Shown: in pieces, positions 9,201-16,852 of the stretch
Layout: the number at the start of each line of letters is the position of its first letter
How positions within the stretch are numbered: the stretch's first letter is position 1
NCBI RefSeq assembly: GCF_018861005.1
Contig: NZ_JAHKQL010000004.1
Span: forward strand, 429,459-493,458
Source of the DNA: Polaribacter vadi
GTDB lineage: Bacteria; Bacteroidota; Bacteroidia; Flavobacteriales; Flavobacteriaceae
DNA length: 64,000 nucleotides
Direction: 5' to 3'
Program-made: the position numbers and the translations under genes
Notes under the pieces: generated by a model
Told to the model about the DNA's origin: nothing
Seen by the model: only the letters and a program-made list of their open reading frames with translations
The model's database searches: none

Positions 9201-9477
9201 CTTCTAATTGAATATTGATGTTTGTTAGATTGTTAATTGGTATTTTTTGAGTTTTATAACCCAAGTAAGAGAAAGTAAGAAACTTGTTTTCTTTAAGAAC
9301 AGTTAAGGAGTAGAATCCGTTAATATCTGAAACTGTTCCGTTTTTTGGTGATGAGGTAATACTTACGTAAGGGAGTTTTTCTTTGGTTTTTTTATCGGTA
9401 ATTGTACCCGTAATTTTAGTTTGTGAAATGCTAATACTTGTAAAGAGTAAAAACATCCACAGATAAAGGTGCTTCAT
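6283..9477 (-). CDS. SusC/RagA-like TonB-dependent outer-membrane transporter
   Basis: 1064 residues: signal peptide (about 1-18, ending SISQ), a carboxypeptidase-regulatory-like domain (about 20-95), a plug domain (about 110-240, with VDGTPINNN and the SusC signature ITVLKGPSAAALYGTRASNG), and a 22-strand barrel ending in aromatic GFKVGFNF. It should import a solute too large for porins, powered by TonB. It is the first gene of the unit that runs on through SusD, the symporter and the arsenosugar-associated genes. A strong hairpin stands 76 bp upstream, so the unit likely has its own promoter in the 196-bp gap before arsS. It is quite different in sequence from the glucan-locus SusC. Confidence 0.92.
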   Translation of the reverse strand: MKHLYLWMFLLFTSISISQTKITGTITDKKTKEKLPYVSITSSPKNGTVSDINGFYSLTVLKENKFLTFSYLGYKTQKIPINNLTNINIQLEEDETGLDEIVVTALGLNRKTKELGYVVQEIKAKDVANVKTVNFLDNLSGKLAGVTISQGATGVGSSSKITIRGEASFSNNNPLFVVDGTPINNNSVFNFTNEAAAGFQEIDFGNGAMDVNPDDIESITVLKGPSAAALYGTRASNGVIVINTKDGSKKKGLGVSINSSITFDSAFRLPDFQNEYGQGNSGNFEYVDGLGSGVNDVITYSWGPKLDVGNLIPQFDSPVTLADGTVVRGGDTSLYNGLSITPTLFESNPDNLKDFYQTGVTTINNIAINDSFERGSYRLSITDLDSESIIPGVNLERKTAALKLNFNPSEKTKITSSINYVNSSSDNRPANGYGSENANYSLVAWGPRSLNIDNLRNYWQPGLEGVQQYSFNYTYFDNPFFILNENTNSFNRDRVFGNIALQHYFTDNLSVSLRSGMDFSSENREFKRNFSSNRFKNGAYAEHDVFYREINTDFLINYNNNFGDVSYDVSFGGNRLDQNASTKQTQTTNLAQPGIFSLNNAASPIEVFEFESKKRINSLYGIAKLGYKDYLFLDITGRNDWSSALATPFSVDGTSFFYPSVSTSFILSNYTELPENISFAKLRASVAQVGNDTDPYQTSGAFVSQTTFNGQATFSNQDFIPNSDLKPEITTSYELGADLRFFKDRLNIDFTYYNATTKDQIISLPIPISSGYNQQVINGGKVNTSGVEIILGGTPIRNENFKWNTTFNFASNKSVIKDLPQNDGRLTLAYSRIYDSANQTVWFQVEEGGQIGDMYGTGYEKNADGEFLLDDDGRYIANNELIKIGNYNPDFTLGWNNSFSYKNWNASFLFDWRQGGEMVSRTRALGNVGGQLAETAYRPDAGIIAQGVNVNTGLPNTVAVTAESYYRQFYDRNHEENNVYDASFLKLRQFSIGYVLELNEGFLGLKNPSTMNFSFIGNNLFVITENPHFDPEQVAVQGNGFVSGVEDMSYATSRSLGFKVGFNF

Positions 9478-9552
9478 TTAAAATGATTTTTTTGTTTTGG
9501 TTAATTTTTTGTGATAAAATCGAGATATGCACAAAATACAAAAACATAGATT

Positions 9553-9589
9553 AAAAAACGCATTATGTTATTGAAAAAATGCGTTTTTT
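9553..9589 (-). terminator. Strong hairpin terminator between arsS and susC
   Basis: Arms AAAAAACGCATT (9553-9564) and AATGCGTTTTTT (9578-9589) are perfect 12-bp complements with a 13-base loop, and each strand ends in a run of T. On the minus strand it lies 85 bp after the arsS stop codon and 76 bp before the susC start, so it should end the arsS transcript and separate it from the susC-to-punA unit. It would also work on the plus strand. Confidence 0.85.
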
Positions 9590-9673
9590 AGAAATACAAT
9601 AAGTTATTCACAATAATTATACTTATTTTTTAATAATACAATAATTAAACAACAAGGATTGTTTCTTTAATTT

Positions 9674-10729
9674 TTAAGCTACAACCCCTTGACAACTACT
9701 ACCTGAACCTGCAGTACAACCATAGCAATGTTGATTAATGATGATATTTCTATTTTGCAATAACTCTTCATTATATTCTGAAATGTGCTTTACCTTAGAG
9801 TTTACTTTTAAATTTAGCATCTGATTAAAATCGCAATCATACAACCAACCATCCCAACTGATAGATAGTGTATTTGTGCACATTACATTTTCTACAGCTG
9901 CAGGATTATAAGCTTCCACTAAATTATACATATAATCTTCGTAGTTTTCTGATGCAATTAAATAATCTAAAAAACGACTGATAGGTAAGTTTGTAATAGC
10001 AAATAAACTATGAAAATCAATATTAAAATCAGCTTTTAAAGCCTTTTTAAAATCGTTTTCTAAAGCCATTTGATCTCCAGGTAAAAATGCACCTGAAGGA
10101 TTGTACACTAAATCTAATTTTAAATCAGAATCTGGCATACCATAACCTACTGCATTTAATTCTTGTAAAGCTTTTATAGATTTATCAAAAACCCCACTTC
10201 CTCTTTGTTTATCTGTTTTTCCACGAGTCCAATGAGGCATAGAAGAAACCACGTGTACATTATGCTTTTTAAAGAACTCTGGTAAATCGTAATATTTTTT
10301 ATTAGCCCTAATAATTGTTAAATTAGAACGTACAATAAAATCTTTAATTCCTGCTTTTGATGCTTCTTCTACAAACCATCTAAAATTAGGATTCATTTCT
10401 GGAGCACCACCAGTTAAATCTAAAGTATGTGCACCAGTATTTTTTATAACCTCTAAACACTGTTTCATGGTATCTATAGTCATAATTTCTTTACGATCTG
10501 GACCAGCATCTACATGACAGTGTTCGCAAACTTGGTTGCACATATAACCTAAATTGATTTGTAAAATCTCTAGTTTTTTAGGACGCAAAGGAAACTGATT
10601 TGTTTCTTTTATTTTAGCAGCAAAGGTTGGTAATTCTCCATTAGCAAAAATTCCGTTCGAAAGAATTTCCATTTGACGAGAAGTGTTTGCAATATCGTTA
10701 TTTCTTGCTTTTAATGATTTTGTAGCCAT
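9674..10729 (-). CDS. arsS: Arsenosugar biosynthesis radical SAM protein ArsS
   Basis: 351 residues. The radical SAM cluster motif CxxxCxxC is Cys64, Cys68 and Cys71 (YMCNQVCEHCH), followed by DLTGGAPEMNPNF. The C-terminal domain (DUF3641 type) has TNTLSISWDGWLYDCDFNQ and a closing cysteine group Cys335, Cys338 and Cys346 in HCYGCTAGSGSSCQG. ArsS enzymes are described as moving the 5'-deoxyadenosyl group of SAM to trivalent dimethylarsenic, the committed step to arsenosugars. Some relatives are selenoproteins at the C-terminus; here the codons are plain cysteine. It is preceded by a 221-bp gap and followed by a strong terminator, so it may be its own transcript. No ArsM is present to supply its methylated substrate. 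Confidence 0.93.
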   Translation of the reverse strand: MATKSLKARNNDIANTSRQMEILSNGIFANGELPTFAAKIKETNQFPLRPKKLEILQINLGYMCNQVCEHCHVDAGPDRKEIMTIDTMKQCLEVIKNTGAHTLDLTGGAPEMNPNFRWFVEEASKAGIKDFIVRSNLTIIRANKKYYDLPEFFKKHNVHVVSSMPHWTRGKTDKQRGSGVFDKSIKALQELNAVGYGMPDSDLKLDLVYNPSGAFLPGDQMALENDFKKALKADFNIDFHSLFAITNLPISRFLDYLIASENYEDYMYNLVEAYNPAAVENVMCTNTLSISWDGWLYDCDFNQMLNLKVNSKVKHISEYNEELLQNRNIIINQHCYGCTAGSGSSCQGVVA

Positions 10730-10950
10730 ATTTATGCTTAGCTTTTTTCAGTATCTTTTTTGGGTTCTTTAATCTATTTACGTAGTAAAGTTTGGCTTGG
10801 TTTGGTTTGTTATAATTAAGTTTAATAAAATAAGTTAAACCCTTATTTTTTTTTAACGGAATATTATCGAGTATTAATTTATATATTTCACTAAAAAGCG
10901 GAATAAGTTTTCTCTAAAATTTTACTTTAAAAAATAAAACTAAAGTCTAC

Positions 10951-11286
10951 TTACATTTCTAATTTATTCACTTTATTCATCATTTGTACTCCATGTACTA
11001 AAGTTGCACCACTTTTAATTGCAGCACCAACATGAATGGCTTCCATCATTTCTGGTTTTGTAATTCCTCTTTGCAAACCATCTTTTGTGTAAGCATCTAT
11101 ACAATATGGACATTGTTCTGTATGAGCCACAGCCAAAGCAATTAAAGATTTTTCACGAGCAGTAAGCGCTCCTTCTTCAAAAACTTTACCATAATAATCA
11201 AAAAACTTGTTACCAAGTTCTTCATTCCATTCTGTTATTTTTCCGAATTTTCTTAAATCGGCTGCATCATAATAAGACTTTGACAT
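10951..11286 (-). CDS. ArsS-associated AhpD-like peroxidase-type protein
   Basis: 111 residues, one carboxymuconolactone decarboxylase/AhpD domain. The active motif is EQCPYC (Cys59, Cys62) with His55 ahead of it and GAAIKSGATLVHG after it, the AhpD arrangement for thiol redox chemistry. It matches the small TIGR04169-type proteins that accompany ArsS. Cytosolic. It stands between DUF547 (71 bp upstream) and arsS (221 bp downstream), all on the same strand. A likely job is reducing the arsenical or keeping it trivalent for ArsS, but this is inference. Confidence 0.88.
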   Translation of the reverse strand: MSKSYYDAADLRKFGKITEWNEELGNKFFDYYGKVFEEGALTAREKSLIALAVAHTEQCPYCIDAYTKDGLQRGITKPEMMEAIHVGAAIKSGATLVHGVQMMNKVNKLEM

Positions 11287-11357
11287 ATGTTGGTTTTATA
11301 ATTAAAAGATGAAAGATACAAATTGTTTTCAAAAATTTATGCCAAAAAATGGCTTGT

Positions 11358-12068
11358 CTATTTTCCGTTTAAAGACCAATCGTATTTTAAATAACTAATT
11401 TTAGCTTTAGAATTTATTTCTATATCAGAATATGTATTTAAATAATCTATTACAGAACCACTCTTGGTAAAATCTTCTTTAAACCAATCAAAAATAGAAG
11501 AAATTTGAACTTTCTTTTTTGATAATTTATTTCTAGAAACATCATTCACAAAATCTTTCATTAATTGTGTTAATTCTGTTTCTATGTTTTTTTCTGTAAA
11601 TGCTTTATTACCTAATTTAGGACAAGAACCAGATGCGCAATTTACACCAACATGTATTTTAGGGTCAAATAATTTTTTACGTAAAATTTCGTGCTCTATA
11701 TAATCTAAAGTATAAACCTCACCCCCTACTTTTACAAAAGGGATTTTCCAAGCAGTTTTTCCTTTTTGTTTAATGTCTGTTATTGATTTTAAAGGATAGT
11801 TTTCTAAAATTAATTTGATTGTATAAGCATTGTAGGCATTAATCCAAAAGGCTTTTTGTTTGTTTTCTGACCAAGAATTATCTGGAGATGTTTTTTCTAA
11901 ATACCCAATATAAGCATCTAGTTTTAATGCATCTGCTTTAAAAGATTTATAATCTACTGTTCCAGTATCAGAAACATGTTTTTGCAGCAGATTATTAAAA
12001 ATTGATGTTTGAGCGTTTACTTTTAAAAAAGTGAAAATCGCTATCAATAAAAAAAGTGTTTTCTTCAT
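11358..12068 (-). CDS. DUF547 exported protein
   Basis: 236 residues with a Sec signal peptide (about 1-19, ending KVNAQ) and a DUF547 domain at about 60-190. Marks of the family are KAFWINAYNAYTIKLI, ILENYPLKSI and the conserved cysteine segment HVGVNCASGSCPKLGNKAF. DUF547 has a papain-like fold in some predictions, but no reaction is established. It should be periplasmic. It is the most upstream gene of the minus-strand arsenosugar-type set, 71 bp before the AhpD-like gene, and DUF547 proteins are often found near ArsS. A separate 62-bp gap divides it from the queuosine-precursor transporter gene. Confidence 0.85.
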   Translation of the reverse strand: MKKTLFLLIAIFTFLKVNAQTSIFNNLLQKHVSDTGTVDYKSFKADALKLDAYIGYLEKTSPDNSWSENKQKAFWINAYNAYTIKLILENYPLKSITDIKQKGKTAWKIPFVKVGGEVYTLDYIEHEILRKKLFDPKIHVGVNCASGSCPKLGNKAFTEKNIETELTQLMKDFVNDVSRNKLSKKKVQISSIFDWFKEDFTKSGSVIDYLNTYSDIEINSKAKISYLKYDWSLNGK

Positions 12069-12130
12069 TTTTATAATTTCTGATTTTTTAGACGTACACT
12101 TTTATCAAAAATTACAGAATTTTATCAATT

Positions 12131-12880
12131 TTATTCTTTAACCATTTTATCAACCTCACTATCAGCACTCAACAAAACAGCATCATCAATTTCTTCATTT
12201 ACTTTAAGCTTAAATCGATATCTAAAAGCATAAACTATAAGGTAAAGAATTGGTGTGTCTAGAAAAGCAATTATCACCTTAAAAATTACACCACTTATTA
12301 AAAGACCTAAAAAATTGCCCCAATCTATAATGCCAAAAGAACACAACAGTAACAAAACTGTTAATGTATCTATAATTTGTGATGAAAATGTAGAAAAATT
12401 ATTACGCAACCAAAGATGTTTCCCTTTTGTATATTGTTTCCAGAAATGATACACTCTAATATCTATAAATTGGGCAAATAAGTACGCCATCATTGATGCT
12501 AAAACTGCTAATGGTGCTGCACCAAAAACTTCTACAAATATTCCATTATTAACTGGTGACCAATTTGTAGCTGGTACTTCTTTGGAAATATAAATGATTA
12601 ACAAAGAGAAAAATGAAGCAAAAATACCTGCAATAACAACATCATTCGCTTTTCTTTTGCCATAAATTTCTGATAAAATATCAGTAATTAAAAAAGTGAT
12701 TGGATAAGGTAATAAACCTACAGAAACCTCAAATAATTTTGTACCAAAAATAGTAACATCAAAAGGGTACCAATAAAAAAATTTTTGAAAAATTAAATTA
12801 GATGTTACTAAAGATGCTATAAACAAGGCAGCAAGAATTAAGTAAATTTTATTTGCAAGTAACTTGTCTTTAGATGTCAT
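12131..12880 (-). CDS. yhhQ: Queuosine precursor transporter (YhhQ/VUT family)
   Basis: 249 residues with about six hydrophobic segments. The VUT/YhhQ family is recognised by PYPITFLITDILSEIYGKRKA and by SQIIDTLTVLLLL near residue 165. It imports queuosine precursors (preQ0/preQ1) across the inner membrane for tRNA modification. The gene runs on the minus strand just upstream of the DUF547 gene (62 bp) and 45 bp after pdxJ. It is an ordinary housekeeping gene, with no visible tie to the arsenosugar genes. Confidence 0.9.
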   Translation of the reverse strand: MTSKDKLLANKIYLILAALFIASLVTSNLIFQKFFYWYPFDVTIFGTKLFEVSVGLLPYPITFLITDILSEIYGKRKANDVVIAGIFASFFSLLIIYISKEVPATNWSPVNNGIFVEVFGAAPLAVLASMMAYLFAQFIDIRVYHFWKQYTKGKHLWLRNNFSTFSSQIIDTLTVLLLLCSFGIIDWGNFLGLLISGVIFKVIIAFLDTPILYLIVYAFRYRFKLKVNEEIDDAVLLSADSEVDKMVKE

Positions 12881-12925
12881 TTAGCGAATTTACAAATTTT
12901 TAAGAATAAGGTTTATAAACATCCT

Positions 12926-13639
12926 TTATTTTAAACGATGTAAATACATACTTACTACATTTTCTAAACCTAAATACAAACTCTCTGCAATTAAAGCATG
13001 CCCAATAGAAACCTCAGCTAAATTAGGAATGTTCTCTTTAAAAAATTGGATATTATCTAAACTTAAATCGTGCCCAGCATTTATACCTAAACCTAATTGA
13101 TGTGCCAAAACAGCAGCATCTGTATACGATTTTATAGCTCCTTTATTTCCTTTTTCGAACTCGCTAGCAAAATGCTCTGTGTATAATTCAATTCTATCTG
13201 TACCCGTTTTTGCAGCAGCTTCTATCAATTTTAAATCTGTGTCTATAAAAATTGAAGTTCTAATTCCGTTTTTCTGAAATTCTGCAATAACTTCTTTTAA
13301 AAAAGCTTGATGATTAATGGTATCCCAACCAGCATTAGAGGTAATTGCATTTATAGCATCTGGTACTAAAGTAACTTGTGTTGGTTTTACTTCTAAAACC
13401 AAATCTATAAAAGATTTTATTGGGTTACCTTCAATATTATATTCTGTGGTAACTGTCTTTTTTAAATCTCTAGCATCTTGATAACGAATATGTCTTTCAT
13501 CTGGTCTTGGATGAATTGTTATTCCTTCTGCACCAAAATTCTCAATATCTGTAGCCACTTTTAATAAATTCGGCACATTACCACCTCTAGAATTACGTAA
13601 TGTTGCTATTTTATTAATATTTACACTTAACTTTGCCAT
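12926..13639 (-). CDS. pdxJ: Pyridoxine 5'-phosphate synthase
   Basis: 237 residues, the normal PdxJ length. It condenses 1-deoxyxylulose-5-phosphate with 3-amino-2-oxopropyl phosphate in the last step of de novo vitamin B6 synthesis. The family start [17 protein letters not shown] (with the essential Asn), [13 protein letters not shown], the VTLVPD strand, [10 protein letters not shown] and the ending [13 protein letters not shown]...[13 protein letters not shown] are all present, including the active His and Glu positions. Cytosolic. It is divergent from the CBS gene, with 60 bp between their starts that must hold both promoters. Confidence 0.96.
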   Translation of the reverse strand: MAKLSVNINKIATLRNSRGGNVPNLLKVATDIENFGAEGITIHPRPDERHIRYQDARDLKKTVTTEYNIEGNPIKSFIDLVLEVKPTQVTLVPDAINAITSNAGWDTINHQAFLKEVIAEFQKNGIRTSIFIDTDLKLIEAAAKTGTDRIELYTEHFASEFEKGNKGAIKSYTDAAVLAHQLGLGINAGHDLSLDNIQFFKENIPNLAEVSIGHALIAESLYLGLENVVSMYLHRLK

Positions 13640-13699
13640 TGTCTAAAATTAGGCGTCAAAGATAATTTATTAAATCATTTTATCCTATATTCGTAAAGA

Positions 13700-14359
13700 A
13701 TGAATATTAACGATTACATATTAAAAGAAATAAAGGCACTCAGTTTAAAATCGACTGTAAAGAATGCTAAAAAGTTATTTAAAAACTACCCAATTACTCA
13801 TTTTCCTGTTATAGAAAATGGCAAATTATTGGGGTCTTTTACTGAAGACGATATACAAACTATAGAACATAAAGAAAAAGAATTAGTAGAATATTCTTAT
13901 TTAATGACTTCTTTTTTTGCTGATGAAAAAGCAACTATTTTAGAATTGTTAAAAATTTTTGCTGATAACAATAGCACTATAATTCCGGTTTTAAATAAAG
14001 ACAAAAACTACATTGGTTATTATGATTTATGCGATGTTTTAGATGTTTTTTCTACTAGCCCTTTTATGATTGAAGAAAGTGAAACGTTAATTATTGAAAA
14101 ATTAGAAGTAGATTATTCAATGGGAGAAATTTCGCAAATTGTTGAAGCAAATGGAGGTAAGTTATTAGGTTTATACATATCAGAAAAACAAAATGATTTT
14201 GTGCAAATAACTTTAAAAATAGTTTCTGATGAGATTAATGAAATTATACAAACCTTTAGACGTTATGATTATAAAATTATCTCTACTCACGAAAATGATA
14301 TTTATTTAGAAGATTTAAAAAATAGATCAGAATATTTACAGAAATATTTAGAAATGTAG
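13700..14359 (+). CDS. CBS-domain protein
   Basis: 219 residues. Two CBS repeats fill about residues 1-120 (first around HFPVIENGKLLGSFTEDDI, second around TIIPVLNKDKNYIGYYDLCDVLDVF), and an ACT-like alpha/beta region follows at about 130-205. Such proteins bind adenosine ligands and regulate something; the partner is not known. In many Flavobacteriaceae a gene of this kind leads the nadK - DUF6089 - uppS - bamA group, as here, with nadK 62 bp downstream. Confidence 0.85.
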   Translation: MNINDYILKEIKALSLKSTVKNAKKLFKNYPITHFPVIENGKLLGSFTEDDIQTIEHKEKELVEYSYLMTSFFADEKATILELLKIFADNNSTIIPVLNKDKNYIGYYDLCDVLDVFSTSPFMIEESETLIIEKLEVDYSMGEISQIVEANGGKLLGLYISEKQNDFVQITLKIVSDEINEIIQTFRRYDYKIISTHENDIYLEDLKNRSEYLQKYLEM

Positions 14360-14421
14360 CTATATCAGATCTCTTTTAAAAAAAATAAGTTGATTATTTT
14401 AATAAGCTATCAAATAAAAAA

Positions 14422-15321
14422 ATGAAAAAAGTTGCAATTTACGGTCAATCTTATTCAATTTCAGCCGAAAAAGAAATTCAAATTTTATTAGAAGTACTTC
14501 AAGAAAATAACATTGAGAGTTATATAGAAAAAAAATTCTATGATTTATTAATAGAAGGCAATATTTTAGATAAAAAATACCCAACTTTTTCTCACTTCAA
14601 CGATTTAAACTCAACATTCGAAACCCTATTCACTTTGGGTGGAGATGGTACTATATTAAGAGCAGTTACCTATATAAGAGATTTAGGAATACCTATTTTA
14701 GGCATAAATACTGGTAGATTAGGTTTCTTAGCAACCATCAATAAAAAATCAATTAAAGAGAGCATTAACCTTATATTAAAAGGAGAATACTCAATTTTAG
14801 AGAGAACATTATTAGAAGTTAAAACATCACCCAAAACAGATGAATTAAACGAACTTAATTTTGCTTTAAACGAAGTTACAATCGCAAGAAAAAACACCAC
14901 TTCTATGATTGGAGTTAAAACAAGTTTAAACAACGAATATTTAACCAATTATTGGGCAGATGGGTTAATAATAGCTACACCAACTGGCTCTACAGGTTAC
15001 TCTTTAAGTTGCAATGGCCCAGTAATTTCGCCAGATTCTAAAAATTTAATTATCACACCAATTGCTCCACATAATTTAAATTCGAGACCAATGGTTATTT
15101 CAGATAATACAAGCATTCAACTAAACATAGATTCTAGAGAAAAAGATTTTTTAATTTCTTTAGATTCTAGAATTACAACAATACCTAAGAATACAGAAGT
15201 TTCAATAAACAAAGCTACATTTACAGTAAAAAGTATTATACCAAACAATCAATCATTTTTAAGAACTTTACGTAGTAAATTATTATGGGGAGAAGATACT
15301 AGAAATGAGACCAATCTTTAA
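14422..15321 (+). CDS. nadK: NAD kinase
   Basis: 299 residues, full length. It phosphorylates NAD with ATP to NADP in the cytoplasm. Key motifs are FTLGGDGTILRAV (the GGDG Asp), GINTGRLGFLA, the EVTIARK strand and ATPTGSTGYSLSCNGP. It lies in a run of essential genes on the plus strand with gaps of 62 bp before and 106 bp after. The start MKKVAIYGQ is the only in-frame start that fits the family. Confidence 0.96.
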   Translation: MKKVAIYGQSYSISAEKEIQILLEVLQENNIESYIEKKFYDLLIEGNILDKKYPTFSHFNDLNSTFETLFTLGGDGTILRAVTYIRDLGIPILGINTGRLGFLATINKKSIKESINLILKGEYSILERTLLEVKTSPKTDELNELNFALNEVTIARKNTTSMIGVKTSLNNEYLTNYWADGLIIATPTGSTGYSLSCNGPVISPDSKNLIITPIAPHNLNSRPMVISDNTSIQLNIDSREKDFLISLDSRITTIPKNTEVSINKATFTVKSIIPNNQSFLRTLRSKLLWGEDTRNETNL

Positions 15322-15427
15322 CCAACACTTTACAATAAAAAGTCAAAATAACAGTTATTCAAAAAAGACTGAATATTAACTTTATAAAGCAAATTGAAAT
15401 ACCTATATTTGCTCGCTATTTTTTAGG

Positions 15428-16105
15428 ATGAAAAAAAGTATATTATTAATAATTTTTGTTAGCTTTTCTAATATTTTATTAGGACAGGTATATGAGGCAG
15501 GAATCTTTGTTGGTGGATCTAATTACGTTGGTGATATTGGTAGAACCAATTACATTTACCCTAACAACATTTCTGGTTCAGCATTTTTTAAATACAACTG
15601 GAATCCTAGAATTGCTTTAAGAGCAACTTACAGTTATTTACCTATATCTGCAAGTGATCTTGAAGCTGATACAGATTACAAAATAAGTAGAGGCTTAACA
15701 TTCTCTAATACAATTAATGAATTGGCAGTAGGTTTTGAATACAATTTTTATGAATATGATTTATCTACACCAGGTAAAACATGGACACCTTACATTACCA
15801 TAGATTTGGCAGTTTTTAATTATAAATATATTGTTGAAGAAACCCAACCAGAAGAATTTGTATATAACTCTAAAAATAGAGTTACAGTACCTTTTGGTGT
15901 TGGTTTTAAATCTAAATTAATAGGTTCTTTAGCATTTGCCGTAGAAACAAAATTTAGATATTCTTTTGCAGACGATTTAGATTTTAATACAGAAACTGTA
16001 GAAAGATTAAATTTTGGTGGCACAGGTAAAGATTGGTACATGTTTACAGGTGTTTCACTAATTTATACTTTTGGTAGACCACCTTGTTACACCACAGGAT
16101 TTTAA
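15428..16105 (+). CDS. DUF6089 outer-membrane beta-barrel protein
   Basis: 225 residues with a Sec signal peptide (about 1-19, ending LLGQ) and alternating short strands with aromatic ends, a small outer-membrane barrel. The VYEAGIFVGGSNYVGDIG opening and RPPCYTTGF ending fit the DUF6089 family encoded just before uppS and bamA in Flavobacteriia. The gap to uppS is only 3 bp, so the two are co-translated. Its molecular job is not established; position suggests envelope assembly. Confidence 0.85.
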   Translation: MKKSILLIIFVSFSNILLGQVYEAGIFVGGSNYVGDIGRTNYIYPNNISGSAFFKYNWNPRIALRATYSYLPISASDLEADTDYKISRGLTFSNTINELAVGFEYNFYEYDLSTPGKTWTPYITIDLAVFNYKYIVEETQPEEFVYNSKNRVTVPFGVGFKSKLIGSLAFAVETKFRYSFADDLDFNTETVERLNFGGTGKDWYMFTGVSLIYTFGRPPCYTTGF

Positions 16106-16108
16106 TAT

Positions 16109-16852
16109 ATGGACAAAAAACTACTCATCGATTTGCAAAAAACACCAAGACACGTTGCCATTATTATGGATGGTAATGGACGTTGGGCAAAAGGTAAAGG
16201 TATGAATAGGATTTTTGGTCACAGAAATGCCTTAACTGCTGTTAGAGAATCTGTAAAAGCAGCCTCTCAAGTAAATGTAGAAGCAATAACTTTATATGCT
16301 TTTTCTACAGAAAACTGGAACAGACCAAAATTAGAAGTCGATGCTTTAATGAGTTTATTAATAAATTCATTAAAAAAAGAGTTGCCAGAGTTTATGAAAC
16401 AAGGAGTAAAAGTAAACTCAATTGGTTCTATAGAAACACTACCAACAAAAGCTCAAAAAGTTTTAAATGAAGTAATTTCTGAAACAAAAAATAACACAGA
16501 TATTGTATTAACCTTCGCTTTAAGCTATGGCTCAAGAGAAGAAATTGTTAACGCAATCAAAAACATATCTAAAAAAGTTGTTAATAAAGAACTTGATTTA
16601 GAAAAAATAAATGAAAATACTATAAATAACCATTTATATACATTTAATTTGCCCGACGTTGATTTAATGATAAGGACTAGTGGAGAACAACGCATTAGTA
16701 ATTTCTTATTATGGCAGTTAGCGTATGCTGAACTATATTTTACAGATGTACTTTGGCCAGATTTTAGACAAGAACATTTCTATGATGCCATCATAGATTA
16801 TCAGAATAGAGAAAGACGATTTGGAAAAACAAGCGAACAAATTACAGAATAA
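16109..16852 (+). CDS. uppS: Undecaprenyl diphosphate synthase (isoprenyl transferase)
   Basis: 247 residues. It extends farnesyl diphosphate with isopentenyl diphosphate to make the lipid carrier for peptidoglycan and other surface polymers. HVAIIMDGNGRWAKGKG carries the catalytic Asp21, LYAFSTENWNRP follows, and the ending DLMIRTSGEQRISNFLLWQLAYAELYF holds the substrate-binding arginines. Its end overlaps bamA by 32 bp, so translation of the two is coupled. Confidence 0.97.
   Translation: MDKKLLIDLQKTPRHVAIIMDGNGRWAKGKGMNRIFGHRNALTAVRESVKAASQVNVEAITLYAFSTENWNRPKLEVDALMSLLINSLKKELPEFMKQGVKVNSIGSIETLPTKAQKVLNEVISETKNNTDIVLTFALSYGSREEIVNAIKNISKKVVNKELDLEKINENTINNHLYTFNLPDVDLMIRTSGEQRISNFLLWQLAYAELYFTDVLWPDFRQEHFYDAIIDYQNRERRFGKTSEQITE

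Noticed and set aside
10729..10951. Possible selenocysteine at the C-terminus of ArsS
   Set aside because: Some relatives are selenoproteins, but the C-terminal motif here uses ordinary cysteine codons and no in-frame TGA precedes the stop.
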